Positions 12,701-21,907 of a stretch of 64,000 nucleotides of DNA are shown one piece after another. Under the pieces are notes generated by a model, which worked only from the letters and a program-made list of their open reading frames with translations, had not been told where the DNA came from and searched no databases. This DNA comes from Paraspadella gotoi (lineage: Eukaryota > Chaetognatha). The stretch spans positions 5,188,564-5,252,563 of the forward strand of contig CM119266.1 of NCBI GenBank assembly GCA_051294375.1, read 5' to 3'. Numbering within the stretch: position 1 is the stretch's first letter; each line of letters starts with the position of its first letter. The position numbers and the translations under genes were made by a program.

Positions 12701-13486
12701 TGAGTATTGTGACTCATGGCCGTTCGGCCCGTCCAATGAAATAACCGATTAAGTCGAATCTTAAGCAATATTGTGTTACTATTGATCCTGTGATAAGATA
12801 ATGCTTAATGTTTAATATTTTGTTTATTATTGATTATTTCAGTCTCACCTGATTGCCCTCTAAACAACAGTCCTCGACCTCTGACCTCTCCAACAGCAAA
12901 ACGTCCGCCACCATGAGAATGATCCACTCGTGACAAGGACCCAGCGAAGCTCTCTTCGCCTCTCTCTCTTCCTTCAGTTTCATCTGGGATAATAAAATTA
13001 ATAATAAAATTAAAAACATCGTTTATTAATATCTAACTTTAGAGAAAAGTTTGAAATGAATTTAACAACGATTTATTTGAAACAACATTTGACATGTTTC
13101 GGCTCTTGTTCAAGCCTTCATCAGTGTTTGAACAAGAGCCGAATCATGTCCGTTATTATTGTTTCAAATAAATCGTTGTTGAATTCTTTTCAAACTTTTC
13201 TCTAAATCTCAACCACAACGAAACGAAAGGATTATAATGTCAAATATCTAACTAAATTTAAACTATACACAATATACTCTAAATTAATCCTCTCCCGCTA
13301 CCCTCAATAATTATCAATTAATCATCACTTTACTCATAAAACATTGTTCACCTGTTTTTCTTTGATATTTTCTCCGGGGGCCAGCGCCGCCAAGCGGGAC
13401 TTTTTGGCGTCTCCCCCCACCGCCTGACCTCGTCCGCCGGCGGGTTTCTTTTCTTTGGCGCCTCCATCGCCTGCCGCTTCTGCCAT
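1..13486 (-). CDS. Axonemal outer-arm dynein heavy chain, DNAH5/DNAH8-like, N-terminal part (3' end outside window)
   Basis: Motor subunit of ciliary outer dynein arms; this stretch is the N-terminal tail (DHC_N1), which binds intermediate chains and neighbouring heavy chains. Exons, 5' to 3' on the minus strand: 13486-13352, 12983-12849, 12657-12570, 11603-11342, 11172-11087, 10846-10682, 3762-3586, 3074-2936, 2713-2653, 2492-2348, 2031-1845, 1463-1314, 1175-1123, 912-709, 321-280, 141-1. They encode about 723 residues, starting [14 protein letters not shown]. Family signatures read directly: [53 protein letters not shown]. All splice phases fit except in exon 4, which has one base too many (frame change near 11470-11490). 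The ATG is the first in-frame Met of an exon with no upstream partner found. Assignment to the DNAH5/8 branch rests on remembered resemblance; the dynein family itself is secure. Confidence 0.93.
180..272. repeat. (CT)n microsatellite in dynein intron
   Basis: Fills most of the 138-bp intron between exons 141-1 and 321-280; on the gene strand it is (GA)n and follows the donor closely. Confidence 0.95.
371..515 (+). repeat. Fragment of the GTCGGATCTGC-hairpin element
   Basis: Matches the dispersed element of 29-64 kb over its ACTCATTTCCACTCGCACGA block and the following Leu-coding-free AT stretch. Lies in the dynein intron between 321 and 709, so this family also inserted in genic sequence. 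Confidence 0.65.
2497..2551. repeat. (GA)n microsatellite beside a dynein splice acceptor
   Basis: On the gene strand it reads (CT)n and ends 4-5 bases before the exon at 2492, so it acts as the polypyrimidine tract of that acceptor. Confidence 0.85.
3251..3411. repeat. (TATC)n followed by (CTTT)n microsatellites
   Basis: Two tetranucleotide arrays next to each other (3251-3299 and 3332-3411) in the dynein intron between 3074 and 3586. Confidence 0.95.
4522..4995 (+). CDS. Small Tyr/Gly/Asn-rich protein, nested family member 1 (91 aa)
   Basis: Function unknown. Exons 4522-4703, 4828-4881 and 4956-4995 (182+54+40 nt) join with consistent phases. The protein has a Lys-rich, basic start ([14 protein letters not shown]), then the family core [34 protein letters not shown], then a short exon with YENSSG and a basic tail ([13 protein letters not shown]). 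No signal peptide or membrane segment is seen. It is the most divergent member: the family Trp at the exon 1/2 junction becomes Cys, and the N and C termini are more basic, which could suit RNA or DNA binding (inference). AATAAA lies at 5041-5046, 46 bases after the stop. A pyrimidine-AG acceptor-like site lies upstream of the ATG near 4463. Intron 1 contains a TATGGTGG palindrome. Confidence 0.75.
4762..4817. repeat. 56-bp near-palindrome built of TATGGTGGACTAAAAT units
   Basis: Lies in intron 1 of the first nested gene. Both ends are copies of TTATGGTGG in opposite orientation, with further CCACCATTTT copies inside. The same TATGGTGGAC motif forms one end of the tRNA-derived SINE copies near 15.47 kb and 42.62 kb, so this may be a solo or deleted SINE end, or a tiny MITE. 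Confidence 0.7.
5041..5046 (+). terminator. Polyadenylation signal AATAAA of nested gene 1
   Basis: Canonical hexamer 46 bases downstream of the TGA at 4993-4995. No equally clear hexamer was found for the other three nested genes. Confidence 0.6.
5536..5969 (+). CDS. Small Tyr/Gly/Asn-rich protein, nested family member 2 (94 aa)
   Basis: Function unknown. Exons 5536-5723, 5792-5839 and 5921-5969 join without a frame break. N terminus [15 protein letters not shown], then the core [36 protein letters not shown] and KGYQW; exon 2 adds [16 protein letters not shown] and exon 3 a Gly/Lys/Ser tail ([13 protein letters not shown]). Intron 1 starts with GTACTA, a weak donor, but its position matches the donor of all other members. 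An acceptor-like CTCACAG sits about 25 bases before the ATG, suggesting a 5' UTR intron or spliced leader. Similar in length, exon phases and tail to members 1 and 3. Confidence 0.8.
6640..6718. repeat. (GA)n microsatellite
   Basis: About 40 GA units with one interruption, in dynein intron 6 between nested genes 2 and 3. Confidence 0.95.
6854..6991 (+). CDS. Doubtful short ORF over a GTCGGGAG-rich repeat
   Basis: Starts [20 protein letters not shown] and ends after about 45 codons. The second half is three tandem copies of a 17-base GAGTGTCGGAAGTGGGG-like unit, which explains the open frame. No splice partner or family was found. Confidence 0.15.
7709..7900 (-). CDS. Possible 63-aa open reading frame, unrecognised
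   Basis: An ATG-to-stop frame in dynein intron 6, on the dynein strand ([20 protein letters not shown]...). Composition is protein-like, with a Leu-rich helical middle ([15 protein letters not shown]), but it cannot be a dynein exon because the exons on either side already join in phase. I recognise no family; a chance frame is quite possible. Confidence 0.2.
   Translation of the reverse strand: MFISKFNVFKVVKDENLYQLDRYNTLLTSPEALLTLLAEINEEQIKFSVVYLHKGYTSQLVEK
8378..8891 (+). CDS. Small Tyr/Gly/Asn-rich protein, nested family member 3 (87 aa)
   Basis: Function unknown. Exons 8378-8541, 8651-8704 and 8846-8891 (164+54+46 nt). Begins [19 protein letters not shown], then a [15 protein letters not shown] repeat-like block, [20 protein letters not shown], and a Gly/Ser/Lys tail ([13 protein letters not shown]). 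The core is three or four degenerate units of aromatic doublets followed by Asp/Asn-Gly turns, typical of low-complexity secreted or structural proteins, but there is no signal peptide. Exon 1 and exon 2 lengths equal those of member 4, so the two are probably the latest duplicates. The leader before the ATG shares AAATCTACGAT and GATCAAAAC with member 4. Confidence 0.82.
9268..10090 (+). CDS. Small Tyr/Gly/Asn-rich protein, nested family member 4, two-module form (145 aa)
   Basis: Function unknown. Exons 9268-9431, 9558-9611, 9699-9872 and 10045-10090 (164+54+174+46 nt), phases consistent. Residues 1-72 repeat the family core ([51 protein letters not shown]). Exon 3 then starts a second copy: [44 protein letters not shown]. 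Exon 4 gives [14 protein letters not shown] and the stop. The gene therefore looks like a module duplication: where members 1-3 have a short Lys/Gly tail exon, member 4 has a second module exon. The second module has a His triplet and fewer Tyr pairs. Confidence 0.82.
13049..13199. mobile_element. 150-bp foldback element with hammerhead-like core
   Basis: Both ends carry AACAACGATTTATTTGAAAC in opposite orientation, and the inner arms carry CTTGTTCA/TGAACAAG, so the whole piece can fold on itself. The centre reads on the minus strand CTGATGA, a stem, then GAAACATGTC. It lies in dynein intron 1. Short inverted-repeat elements of this kind are MITEs, or inverted terminal repeats of Penelope-type elements; no coding part is present. 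Confidence 0.75.
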
Positions 13487-14480
13487 CTTCTGGATAATTA
13501 TTAATTTATTTTTAAGTATTTTTTATGCTTATTAGTTTTATAGTCATGGCGCGTAACTTTAACATTCGATCGGAGAGGCTCGGAAATGTTATCAATAGGG
13601 AAGTAACGTTAGTGGATAGATTTAAATAATAAAAAAATGAGTATATATATAGAGACTTTTAGTCCTTTTACTGAGTAATATTATGAACAAAACAGGCTGG
13701 ACAGTCAAATTGGGATCAAGTCTATTTTCAAAGAATATCTTTTAGCTAAAGGTATCATTTTTCAAGGTAGGCGTTGTTTTACTTCGTAAGAAAAATTGAT
13801 TTTAAAAAAAATTTGTGAAGGAAAGATTTGTTGCAAGATCACGTTTGTATCCGGGTAGGATTTGTAAGAGGGTAAGATTTATGTCAAGGTAAGATTTATC
13901 TCGATTTAGTCGATCGATCTTCTTGAGATTCACGCAAAAAACCCCCAGCGTAGAATCGGGGATTTTAGGTTAAAAAAAAGTGAATTTTATTAACTTTTTT
14001 CGTGAGAAAATTTCGGTTTTTTTAAAAAAGTTTGTAGATTAAATCTTTCGACCTTCATTCTCACCTTTTTTTAAGTTGTATTTATTTGTCCGTTAAATAT
14101 TTCGCTATTTTTTTTAATAAATTTTAAATTTTAAATCTCGACGATGTATTTTCTTTTTCCCTTTTATTAATATTGATCATTTGTTAATCGGCGATTCTTA
14201 GTGATCTGTGATTTTTTATACAGCAAAGGCAATTAATAATCCGTGCGCAAATTATATTTGTATTTTTTTGAGGGTTTTTTTTTGTGATGGTGACTGATAC
14301 GTTATCACAGTGACGAAGTGATACAATTTTTGTTTCGAGAATATTCTTTCCGCTTTTATTTTCCCATTTCGCGTTTATAGCGAAATTTTTATTTATTTAT
14401 TTTTAAGACGAAGCGATTCTCAGTCGCCGTTGAAACGGCGGCCATTTTGAATCTGCGCCTTCGTTGGGTTTTTCGTCGAA
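13487..14480. other. Intergenic, upstream of the dynein gene
   Basis: AT-rich, without recognisable exons. Near 14437-14450 a GGCGGCCATTTTGA stretch resembles a YY1-type promoter motif; whether a plus-strand gene starts here is unclear, as no downstream exon was found. Confidence 0.4.
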
Positions 14481-14626
14481 ATCGCGACACGAAAAGTGGA
14501 AGCTGTCGTCATGGTAACGGTTCTATGGTGTCTGGCAGACGTGGGCGGACCCGGGGACGAGTCGGCTGGATATGGTGGTAACTCTGATTATTTACTAAAT
14601 TTCTTCAATTTCTGGGGGTTCATTTT

Positions 14627-14822
14627 TATTCTATTTGTAATATCAATAATGACCTTTTATTGTCATTTTATTGTCATTTATTCTATTTGTAATATAATAA
14701 TGACCTTTTATTGTCATTTTATTGTCATTTGATTCTATTTGTAATATCAATATGACCTTTTATTGTCATTTTATTGTCATTTTATTCTATTTGTAATATC
14801 AATAATGACCTTTTATTGTCTT
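14627..14822. repeat. Minisatellite, about 50-bp unit, four copies
   Basis: Unit contains TCTATTTGTAATATCAATAA then GACCTTTTATTGTCATTTTA, repeated with one- to three-base differences; the fourth copy is truncated. Confidence 0.9.
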
Positions 14823-14913
14823 CTCAATTCTTAAGATGTTTCGTGTTTTTCTTACGACTTGGATCGCCATTTATGATTTTTGAGATTTAGAACCGATGTT
14901 GCCTGACACGCGA

Positions 14914-15027
<114 letters not shown>

Positions 15028-15234
15028 TGATTCAGGCCAATTAATTTTTTTGAAAAGGACCCGAGTTTCGCGGTCATCGATTGCAGAATGTGGATTGCCT
15101 GACCTGGCTCGAAACTTTTGCTAACTCAATCGAGGAAATTTATCCCAATTACTCACTGCATGTTTGCTGTTCATAGTTAGACATTGTAGTGCAACGTAAA
15201 TCAAATTATTGAGGTCAAAAAAAATTTGACACTG

Positions 15235-15472
15235 TGAAGAGACAGTAATTATTATTATATGTTAGTGACAGAACCGTTCAATATAAGCAGTCCCTGAGCT
15301 GTCACACCGTGTTACAGGCGGTTTAAGCGCCCCGTCCCTCTTAACTGCCAGGCGACCACCGGGCTAGAACCCGGGACCTTTGGGTTGGGAGGCGAATGAC
15401 TTGCCTCCGTCTCCAATGTCCGCTGATGAACGGTTTGTGGATTTTCGTCCACCATAACTGGCGATTATTCGA
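15235..15472 (-). mobile_element. tRNA-derived SINE, family 1, complete-looking copy
   Basis: On the minus strand it starts at TATGGTGGACGAAAATCC, then ACCGTTCATCAGCGG, then a tRNA-like part with CCTCCCAACCC and an internal box B, GGGTTCTAGCCC, then a tail ending near ATTACTGTCTCTTCAC. A second copy lies on the plus strand at 42619-42850 and a tail fragment at 48558-48600. The box B fits GGTTCNANNCC; box A is poor. Non-autonomous; needs a LINE for movement. Confidence 0.75.
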
Positions 15473-15772
15473 TTATTCCCTCTTTCGAATTTTAGGGAAA
15501 GGAGTTACTAATTTCGTCTCTAGAAAATGAAATGGGCTTATGGAACTATTCGCCATTTTAAAGGTTACCAACCATTCGTTGGTGTATTTTTGTAATTTAA
15601 CTATGTACATCGCGTAGTTCCCTTTCATTTTATTCCTACCTTTCTACACTTGCGTATTTATACTAATTGCTAGTTTTCACCCAAAAGCTTTTGTTCTCAA
15701 ATAAAAATCATTCTACATTTTATTAAGCCGAAATTATGAACATAATCTATCTCGTCTCGCGCGCTTACAACC

Positions 15773-15880
15773 CAACGCAGCCTTTTTACGCTGCTGCTTC
15801 AAAAATCTGGTGCAGCTGATGATGCTGCAGCTGCCGCGGCGTCGTAGCTGCCACGGCGTTTAACGCTGCGTCATTGATCG
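15773..15880. other. GC-rich cluster of GCTGC/GCAGC palindromes
   Basis: A local island of interleaved CGCTGC, GCAGCTG and CCGCGGC words in AT-rich surroundings. The words pair with one another, so the strand could form several short hairpins. No reading frame or known element recognised. Confidence 0.5.
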
Positions 15881-16379
15881 CATACATGTTCTACGTCATG
15901 TCATTTTTTTAAAGGCGACTGACATTTGTAAGAAATTAATTAGTAGTAAGTTTTTAAAGTTCCTAATTTAAAAAGAAAAAGAAAAATTGTCTAAAAATAC
16001 ATCATCTCGAGCCTAATTAACTAATGAAGCTCCAACTAAAATGATTGCAACATTCCGGCAGCGATCATGGTCCGATGATTCTAAATTCTTATAAATGTTT
16101 AAATCCAAAAGAAAATGTATCAATTTGGACCTGGATTCTCAAAATTAAGCCTTTAATGTAATAAACTCATAACTCTCAATCCTAAGTGTCTAAAAACTAC
16201 ATTGACTTTTGAAAAGAAAAAAAAAGTAATACAAATTCTTCTCCCACAACACGTACGCCCTTTCGGGTTCACAACCACATTCATCCTTTAAAAAAGAAGA
16301 AGCCGGTTCAGACCGAGGCGCTCATTGCAGAACAAAAAAAAAAAAAAGAACAGCGATTACAAAATATTGCTCCGCTAAG

Positions 16380-16620
16380 ATAATAGAATTAAATATTTTA
16401 TTATATTTATTTTTTTAATTTTATATACAATTTATATATATTATGAAATTGGTACAACCATATAATATATATAATATATATATATATATATAATATATAT
16501 TAAATTAAAAATTAAAAAAAACATTAATTATCATATATATAATAATATATAAATTATATATTATAAGTTATAGAAAACCCTCATTAATATAATTATGTAA
16601 ATAATTATTGAATATTTGCA
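16380..16620. repeat. AT-rich low-complexity tract with TATATA palindromes
   Basis: Almost pure A/T with repeated ATATAATATATA words. No gene. Confidence 0.8.
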
Positions 16621-16939
16621 CAAAGAGCATTATTTAAAATATAACTTATCTGCTTAGTAAATAATAAAATGGCTTAAAATTATGTTTTAGCAAAAATACC
16701 GATTTAATGACACAAACGAAAAAACAGATAGACAGACCAATCAATAGACCGAGAAGTGACCTCAAGAGTCGCTCGGCTCAACTCGCGTCTCAATTAAAAA
16801 ACAAAAGATTCCACCGTCACACGAAAACGATGCCGTCGAAAAGTCGTCGACAAAACTGAATTTAAAAAAAATCGAAACTTAACAAAAAAAAAAGAAAATG
16901 TTGGATCAAGAAGGATCGCGTGCAAAAGGCATCGTTCCT

Positions 16940-16948
16940 CTCTTTCAA

Positions 16949-17035
<87 letters not shown>
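16940..17035. repeat. (CT)n microsatellite, first of three upstream of the mucin gene
   Basis: CT array with occasional single-base slips; two more follow at 17219-17306 and 17456-17556. Confidence 0.95.
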
Positions 17036-17040
<5 letters not shown>

Positions 17041-17218
17041 GATCCTCGATATCCGATAGATTCGTCACGGTTTAATAATTTTTTTAGTAATTATTTCCAG
17101 CATCAACTTCCTTCTTTTATTATTTCTCATTAATTTTTTTTTCAACTTCTTTGGGAGCTATTTATAATATTTTTTTAGAGTGAGATTTTTCGAGTTTTTA
17201 AAATATTTGAACCTCTTG

Positions 17219-17221
17219 CTT

Positions 17222-17292
<71 letters not shown>

Positions 17293-17458
17293 CTCTCTCT
17301 CTATCTTATCACTTTTTGCGTTGCTATGACATTCGCCCTCCACTCCCTCTCTCTCTTTCATTTCGTCAACTTCACCTGAATAATGAGATCAAAGTTTTTG
17401 ACTGATAATCGCTTCACTCTGGACGATTCCTGCTGGATTCCGCTTCTAGAATCCGGCT

Positions 17459-17495
<37 letters not shown>

Positions 17496-17509
17496 TCATC
17501 TCTCTCTCT

Positions 17510-17542
<33 letters not shown>

Positions 17543-17556
17543 CCTCTCTTTCATTT
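17219..17556. repeat. Two (CT)n microsatellites, 17219-17306 and 17456-17556
   Basis: Separated by about 150 bp of unique sequence with TGCTGGATTCCGCTTCTAGA. They end about 330 bp before the mucin ATG and so sit in its likely promoter region; pyrimidine tracts there may act like GAGA elements (inference). Confidence 0.9.
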
Positions 17557-17890
17557 GCTCTCGTCATTGGATATTAATTTTATTGCGATCGTATAATATA
17601 ACTTTTTTTTTTTGCCTCCAAAGATTTTCGAACAAAGACCAATCAACCAATCAATTAAATTGAGTCAATCAATATAATTGGAATTAACCCATTTTTAGCT
17701 GACTGAGAAACTAATCAAATCAAAATTTAACATTAAAACCGCAAAATAAAAAAAAATAAAATATTGGAAAAGGTGAGCTTTAATGAAATGTCTCAAATCT
17801 CAAAGACGGTATGAAAAAAAAAATAAAAGATAAAATTTATCAAATTAGGATCAAAACGAACATTTTTTCCCACATCCCATCGCAAGGAAA

Positions 17891-20339
17891 ATGTCTTGGA
17901 TAAATGTATCGATCCTTTTGCTTTTTCTCGGATTCAACTTCGTCTCTTCAACGGCGACCATCGCGTCGACGGGTAAAGAGTTTTCGGCTCCATTTTTCGA
18001 AACCACCCCATTTCATCTTAAATTCGAATTTTTTTAGGTTTAAAGATTAGTTTAAAGATAGAGTTATGGATTAGTTTAAGGATTAAGGTTATAGATTATG
18101 TAAAAAACGTTTATTATTTTTTATGCCACGAGAGTCGTCCATACAGCCGATCTTTTCCAGGGAAACGATTATGATTGAATAACAAGTGACGAGGTTTTTG
18201 GCTAAAAGAAAGTTACAAGAAAGCGACTAGAACGGTGAAAAGACTGGTCTGAAAAGGTCAACTAAATGACCAGGGAAAAATGACCGGTCGCGAGGTCACA
18301 AAATCTTTCAGATTAGGTTACTGATTAAGGGCTAGAGATCATTGAATAAAGATCAGGGTTTGCGGTAAAGGTCTAATATTAAGGTTTAGGTTTAGGGTTA
18401 AAGATTAGTTAAGGGCTAAGGATTAGGGTTTTAGATTAGGGTTAAAGATTAGGTAAGGGCTAAGGATTAGGGTTAAAGATTAGGTAAGGGCTAAGGATTA
18501 GGGTTTTAGATTAGGGTTAAAGATTAGGTAAGGGCTAAGGATTAGGGTTAAAGACTAGGGTTAAAGATTATTCTCAGAATAAAAGTTCATCTTGATTTCG
18601 TCCTTAGAAATCTTTGAATTTTACAGATTAGTATTAAATATTAAGATTAAAAATAATTTTAGGGATAGAGGAGCAGAACTGGTGCGCTTTGGAAAATAGA
18701 GCCTAGTTTCCTCTTTTTTTTAAAGATTTAATAATCTTTTCTCATAATTTTCACTCTTTATTTTTGATTCAGGTCAAGCCACTCCAACTGCAGTTATTGA
18801 GGTTTCTCTCACTTCCTCTCGTGCTTCTCTTCAACTTCCTTCATTAACCGCATTTTCAAGCGGAAACTCTGAAATAATTGCTGCCCCATCTTCTGTGATT
18901 CCCACTGGTACAGCAGATGGGACATTATCTATAGTTCCTGGCATAACAGCGGAAGTGTCCCAAACTGTTGCTGCAACATCATCCATAGTTCCTGTTGTAA
19001 CAGCAGAATTATCCAAAACTGTTGCTGCAACATCATCCATAGTTCCTAGTGTAACAGAAGAATTATCCGAAACTGTTGCTGCAACATTATCTATAGTTCA
19101 AAGTGCAACAGGGAAATTATCCAAAACTGTAGCTGCAACATCATCTATAGTTCCGAGTGCAACTGCGGAATTATCCGAAACTGTTGCTGCAACATCATCC
19201 ATAGTTCCTAGCGCAACCATGGATCTAACTGCAACCCCATCGTCTGTTATTCCTAGCGCAACGATTGAAGTATCTGTTATACCCAGTACAACAGCCGATA
19301 ATTCGGCCACACCATCCCTTGTCAATCCCAGCCAAAGTGTGGAGTTGTCCATCACTCCATCCTCGGCCACGCCCACTCCATCATTAGATGTCTCCGCAGC
19401 AACATCATCTGTATTTCCATCTGCATCCATAGTCGACCCTATATTTCCATCTTCTTCCTCTCTGGAGGCATCTGTCTCACCCACAATCAGCTCGTCCTTC
19501 GTCTCCCCCGCATCCCCGACGTTGTCGGCTTCGTTGTCGGCATCTTTGTCGGCGACGCCGCTTTTGTCCACTTCGATCGACGCCGGTTTCACTTCGACGC
19601 CGGTTTCGACTTTGCCGTCGATGTCCTTGGCGCCGTCGTCGTCGTCGTCGTTGGCGCCTTCGTCGAGTTCGGTCGTCGTCACGCCCTCTTCGTCGCCGGG
19701 TGAGAGACAAAAGACAGTGTCACAGTAACAGTGTAAAGAGACTAAAAAACTAAGCATCCTCACACACTCCATGATTTTTCTCAGAACCCTCTCCATGCGA
19801 CGCCAATCCATGTCAACATAGCGGCACCTGCCACGATTTAGATTCGGCGAATTTTACTTGCACCTGTCCGTCGAACTGGGAAGGAAACACCTGCGAAGAG
19901 GGTGAGTGTGAGAGTGAGTGTGAGGGTGAGTGTGAGGGTGAGAGTCCGCTAATGCCGAAATATTTACATAAATATTTTTTGGATAAATCATAATATGCAA
20001 ATGAGGTATATAGTAGGCAGGAACAGGTTGAAAAGTAGAAGTTCTCCCCGATCTAACACTTAAGGGATTGGTCTTTTCATACAATTGAAACATTCTTTGA
20101 AATATTATACCACTTCATTGATAGGGAAGCCAGGTGCTCTGGGAGTGAATAAACGGGACTGTGAGAGAGTCTTGATTGAAAGCTTGCAGGGACCTGCTAT
20201 GTCATTATCTTGTAAGAGTGATGGAGGCCTTAAACCACCAAAGCCTGTCCAAGGTCAGGGGCGGGATAGCTTATTTATTAAATGAATGGATAATTTTTAT
20301 ATTGGTTGTACCAATTTCATAAATAATGGTTAAGTCACT

Positions 20340-20381
<42 letters not shown>

Positions 20382-21874
20382 TTTTATAATTTTTCTTATT
20401 GATTAGCGCACGGAAGCATTTAAAGATTATTTTATTACTATACAAAGTTTAAATTTTTTAAAAAATTTTTCATTTTTTTTAATAGATTCTGGTAGAGCTT
20501 TAAAAATTAGATAAAGGTTATTTTTTTAAATTTTTTTGTTTTATTGATAAAAATTTTAAAAAACCATAAAATTCAGCCAATGATGATGATGATGATGATT
20601 TTCTAAGGTTTTTTTCTATTTTTAACCAATTTATTGTAAAAATTTGAAAAAATTGTCGTACTAACTTTTATTTATCTTTTCAAGCTCTATAGGAATCCGT
20701 TCTTAAAAAATTGTCATTTGTTATATATTTAAAAGCTTCAGTGCAACAACCCAATGAACTTATTCAAAAAGTTGCATTGAAAATTAATTTAGTGATAGAA
20801 GGAAAAAAAAGAAATGAACAGTCACTTGCTAATTACAGACGTTGACGAATGTCAAAACGAGGCATTGAACGGATGCTTCCCTAAGACATCCTGCGTGAAC
20901 AACAACGGAAGCTACGACTGCGTTTGTCCAGAGGGCGCGGAATTAAATAAAACAAGTGAGCGTAATAATTCCAACGTGATTTTGTTCATTGGGACGGAAG
21001 AATTAGTTAAACAATAATTAAACATTTAAACATTAAAGGGAAACAAACATGATGGAGTTTATTTTTTTTTTACCATATTTTTCACGTTATATGTTTTTTT
21101 AAAACAATCGGAACTACATTCTATAAATGTTAAATGTACATTATTATACATACTACATACTGATAGTATGTTAAATTTATCGCCTACTTTTCCTCCACCA
21201 GACATACGCCAGTGCGTCGACGTTAACGAATGCTCCTCCTCCTCCTCCTCCTCCTCCTCCCTCTGCTCCTTACGCAACCAAATCTGCCGCAACCTCGACG
21301 TCCTCCGTCCTCCCTTCGAGCCTTACGAATGCGGCTGCGCTCGCGGCTCCGTGCTCCGTCTGGGCACCGTGCCTTCGCGGTCGAGCGACTGCGATCCTTT
21401 CGAGGCCGTCGCGCCCGGAGTCTTCAGTCTGAAGGAAGAGTTCGTGCCCGAATTGAACGACCCCGAGTCGGTCCAATTCCGCCAAATGTCGGTCAAAGCG
21501 GGCAGTGTCGTAAAAGATCTTTTGAAGGCGAATTCGTTCGTCGGCTTGTCGGCCGCTTTCTCCAACGGAAGCGTCGTCGTTCGATTCAAGGTTCGTTTTG
21601 ATGCTGTTGCCGTTGCTACTGCTGCTGTCGTTGTTGTTATTGTTTTTGTTGTTGTCAGGGTCGTTCATTTGTTTCTAAAAATATATGATCTTTAATTTTT
21701 TATTGATCATAATCGTATGATTATTAATCGTCATCAGGATCATAATCGTCATCATCATTGTCGTCGTCATCGTCATCATTGTCATCATCATCATCGTCAT
21801 CGTTATCACCATCATAATCATCATGGTAATAATTGTCGACATGATCATCATAATTAATCGTCATCATCATCAAT

Positions 21875-21907
<33 letters not shown>

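Noticed and set aside
14496-14732. 78-codon plus-strand frame near a YY1-like motif
   Set aside because: The second half is the 50-bp minisatellite; no splice partner, so not called as a gene.
19098-19811. 237-codon frame antisense to the mucin exon
   Set aside because: It mirrors the Ser/Thr-rich exon (Asp/Gly/Val bias); the sense strand has signal peptide, splice sites and EGF exons.
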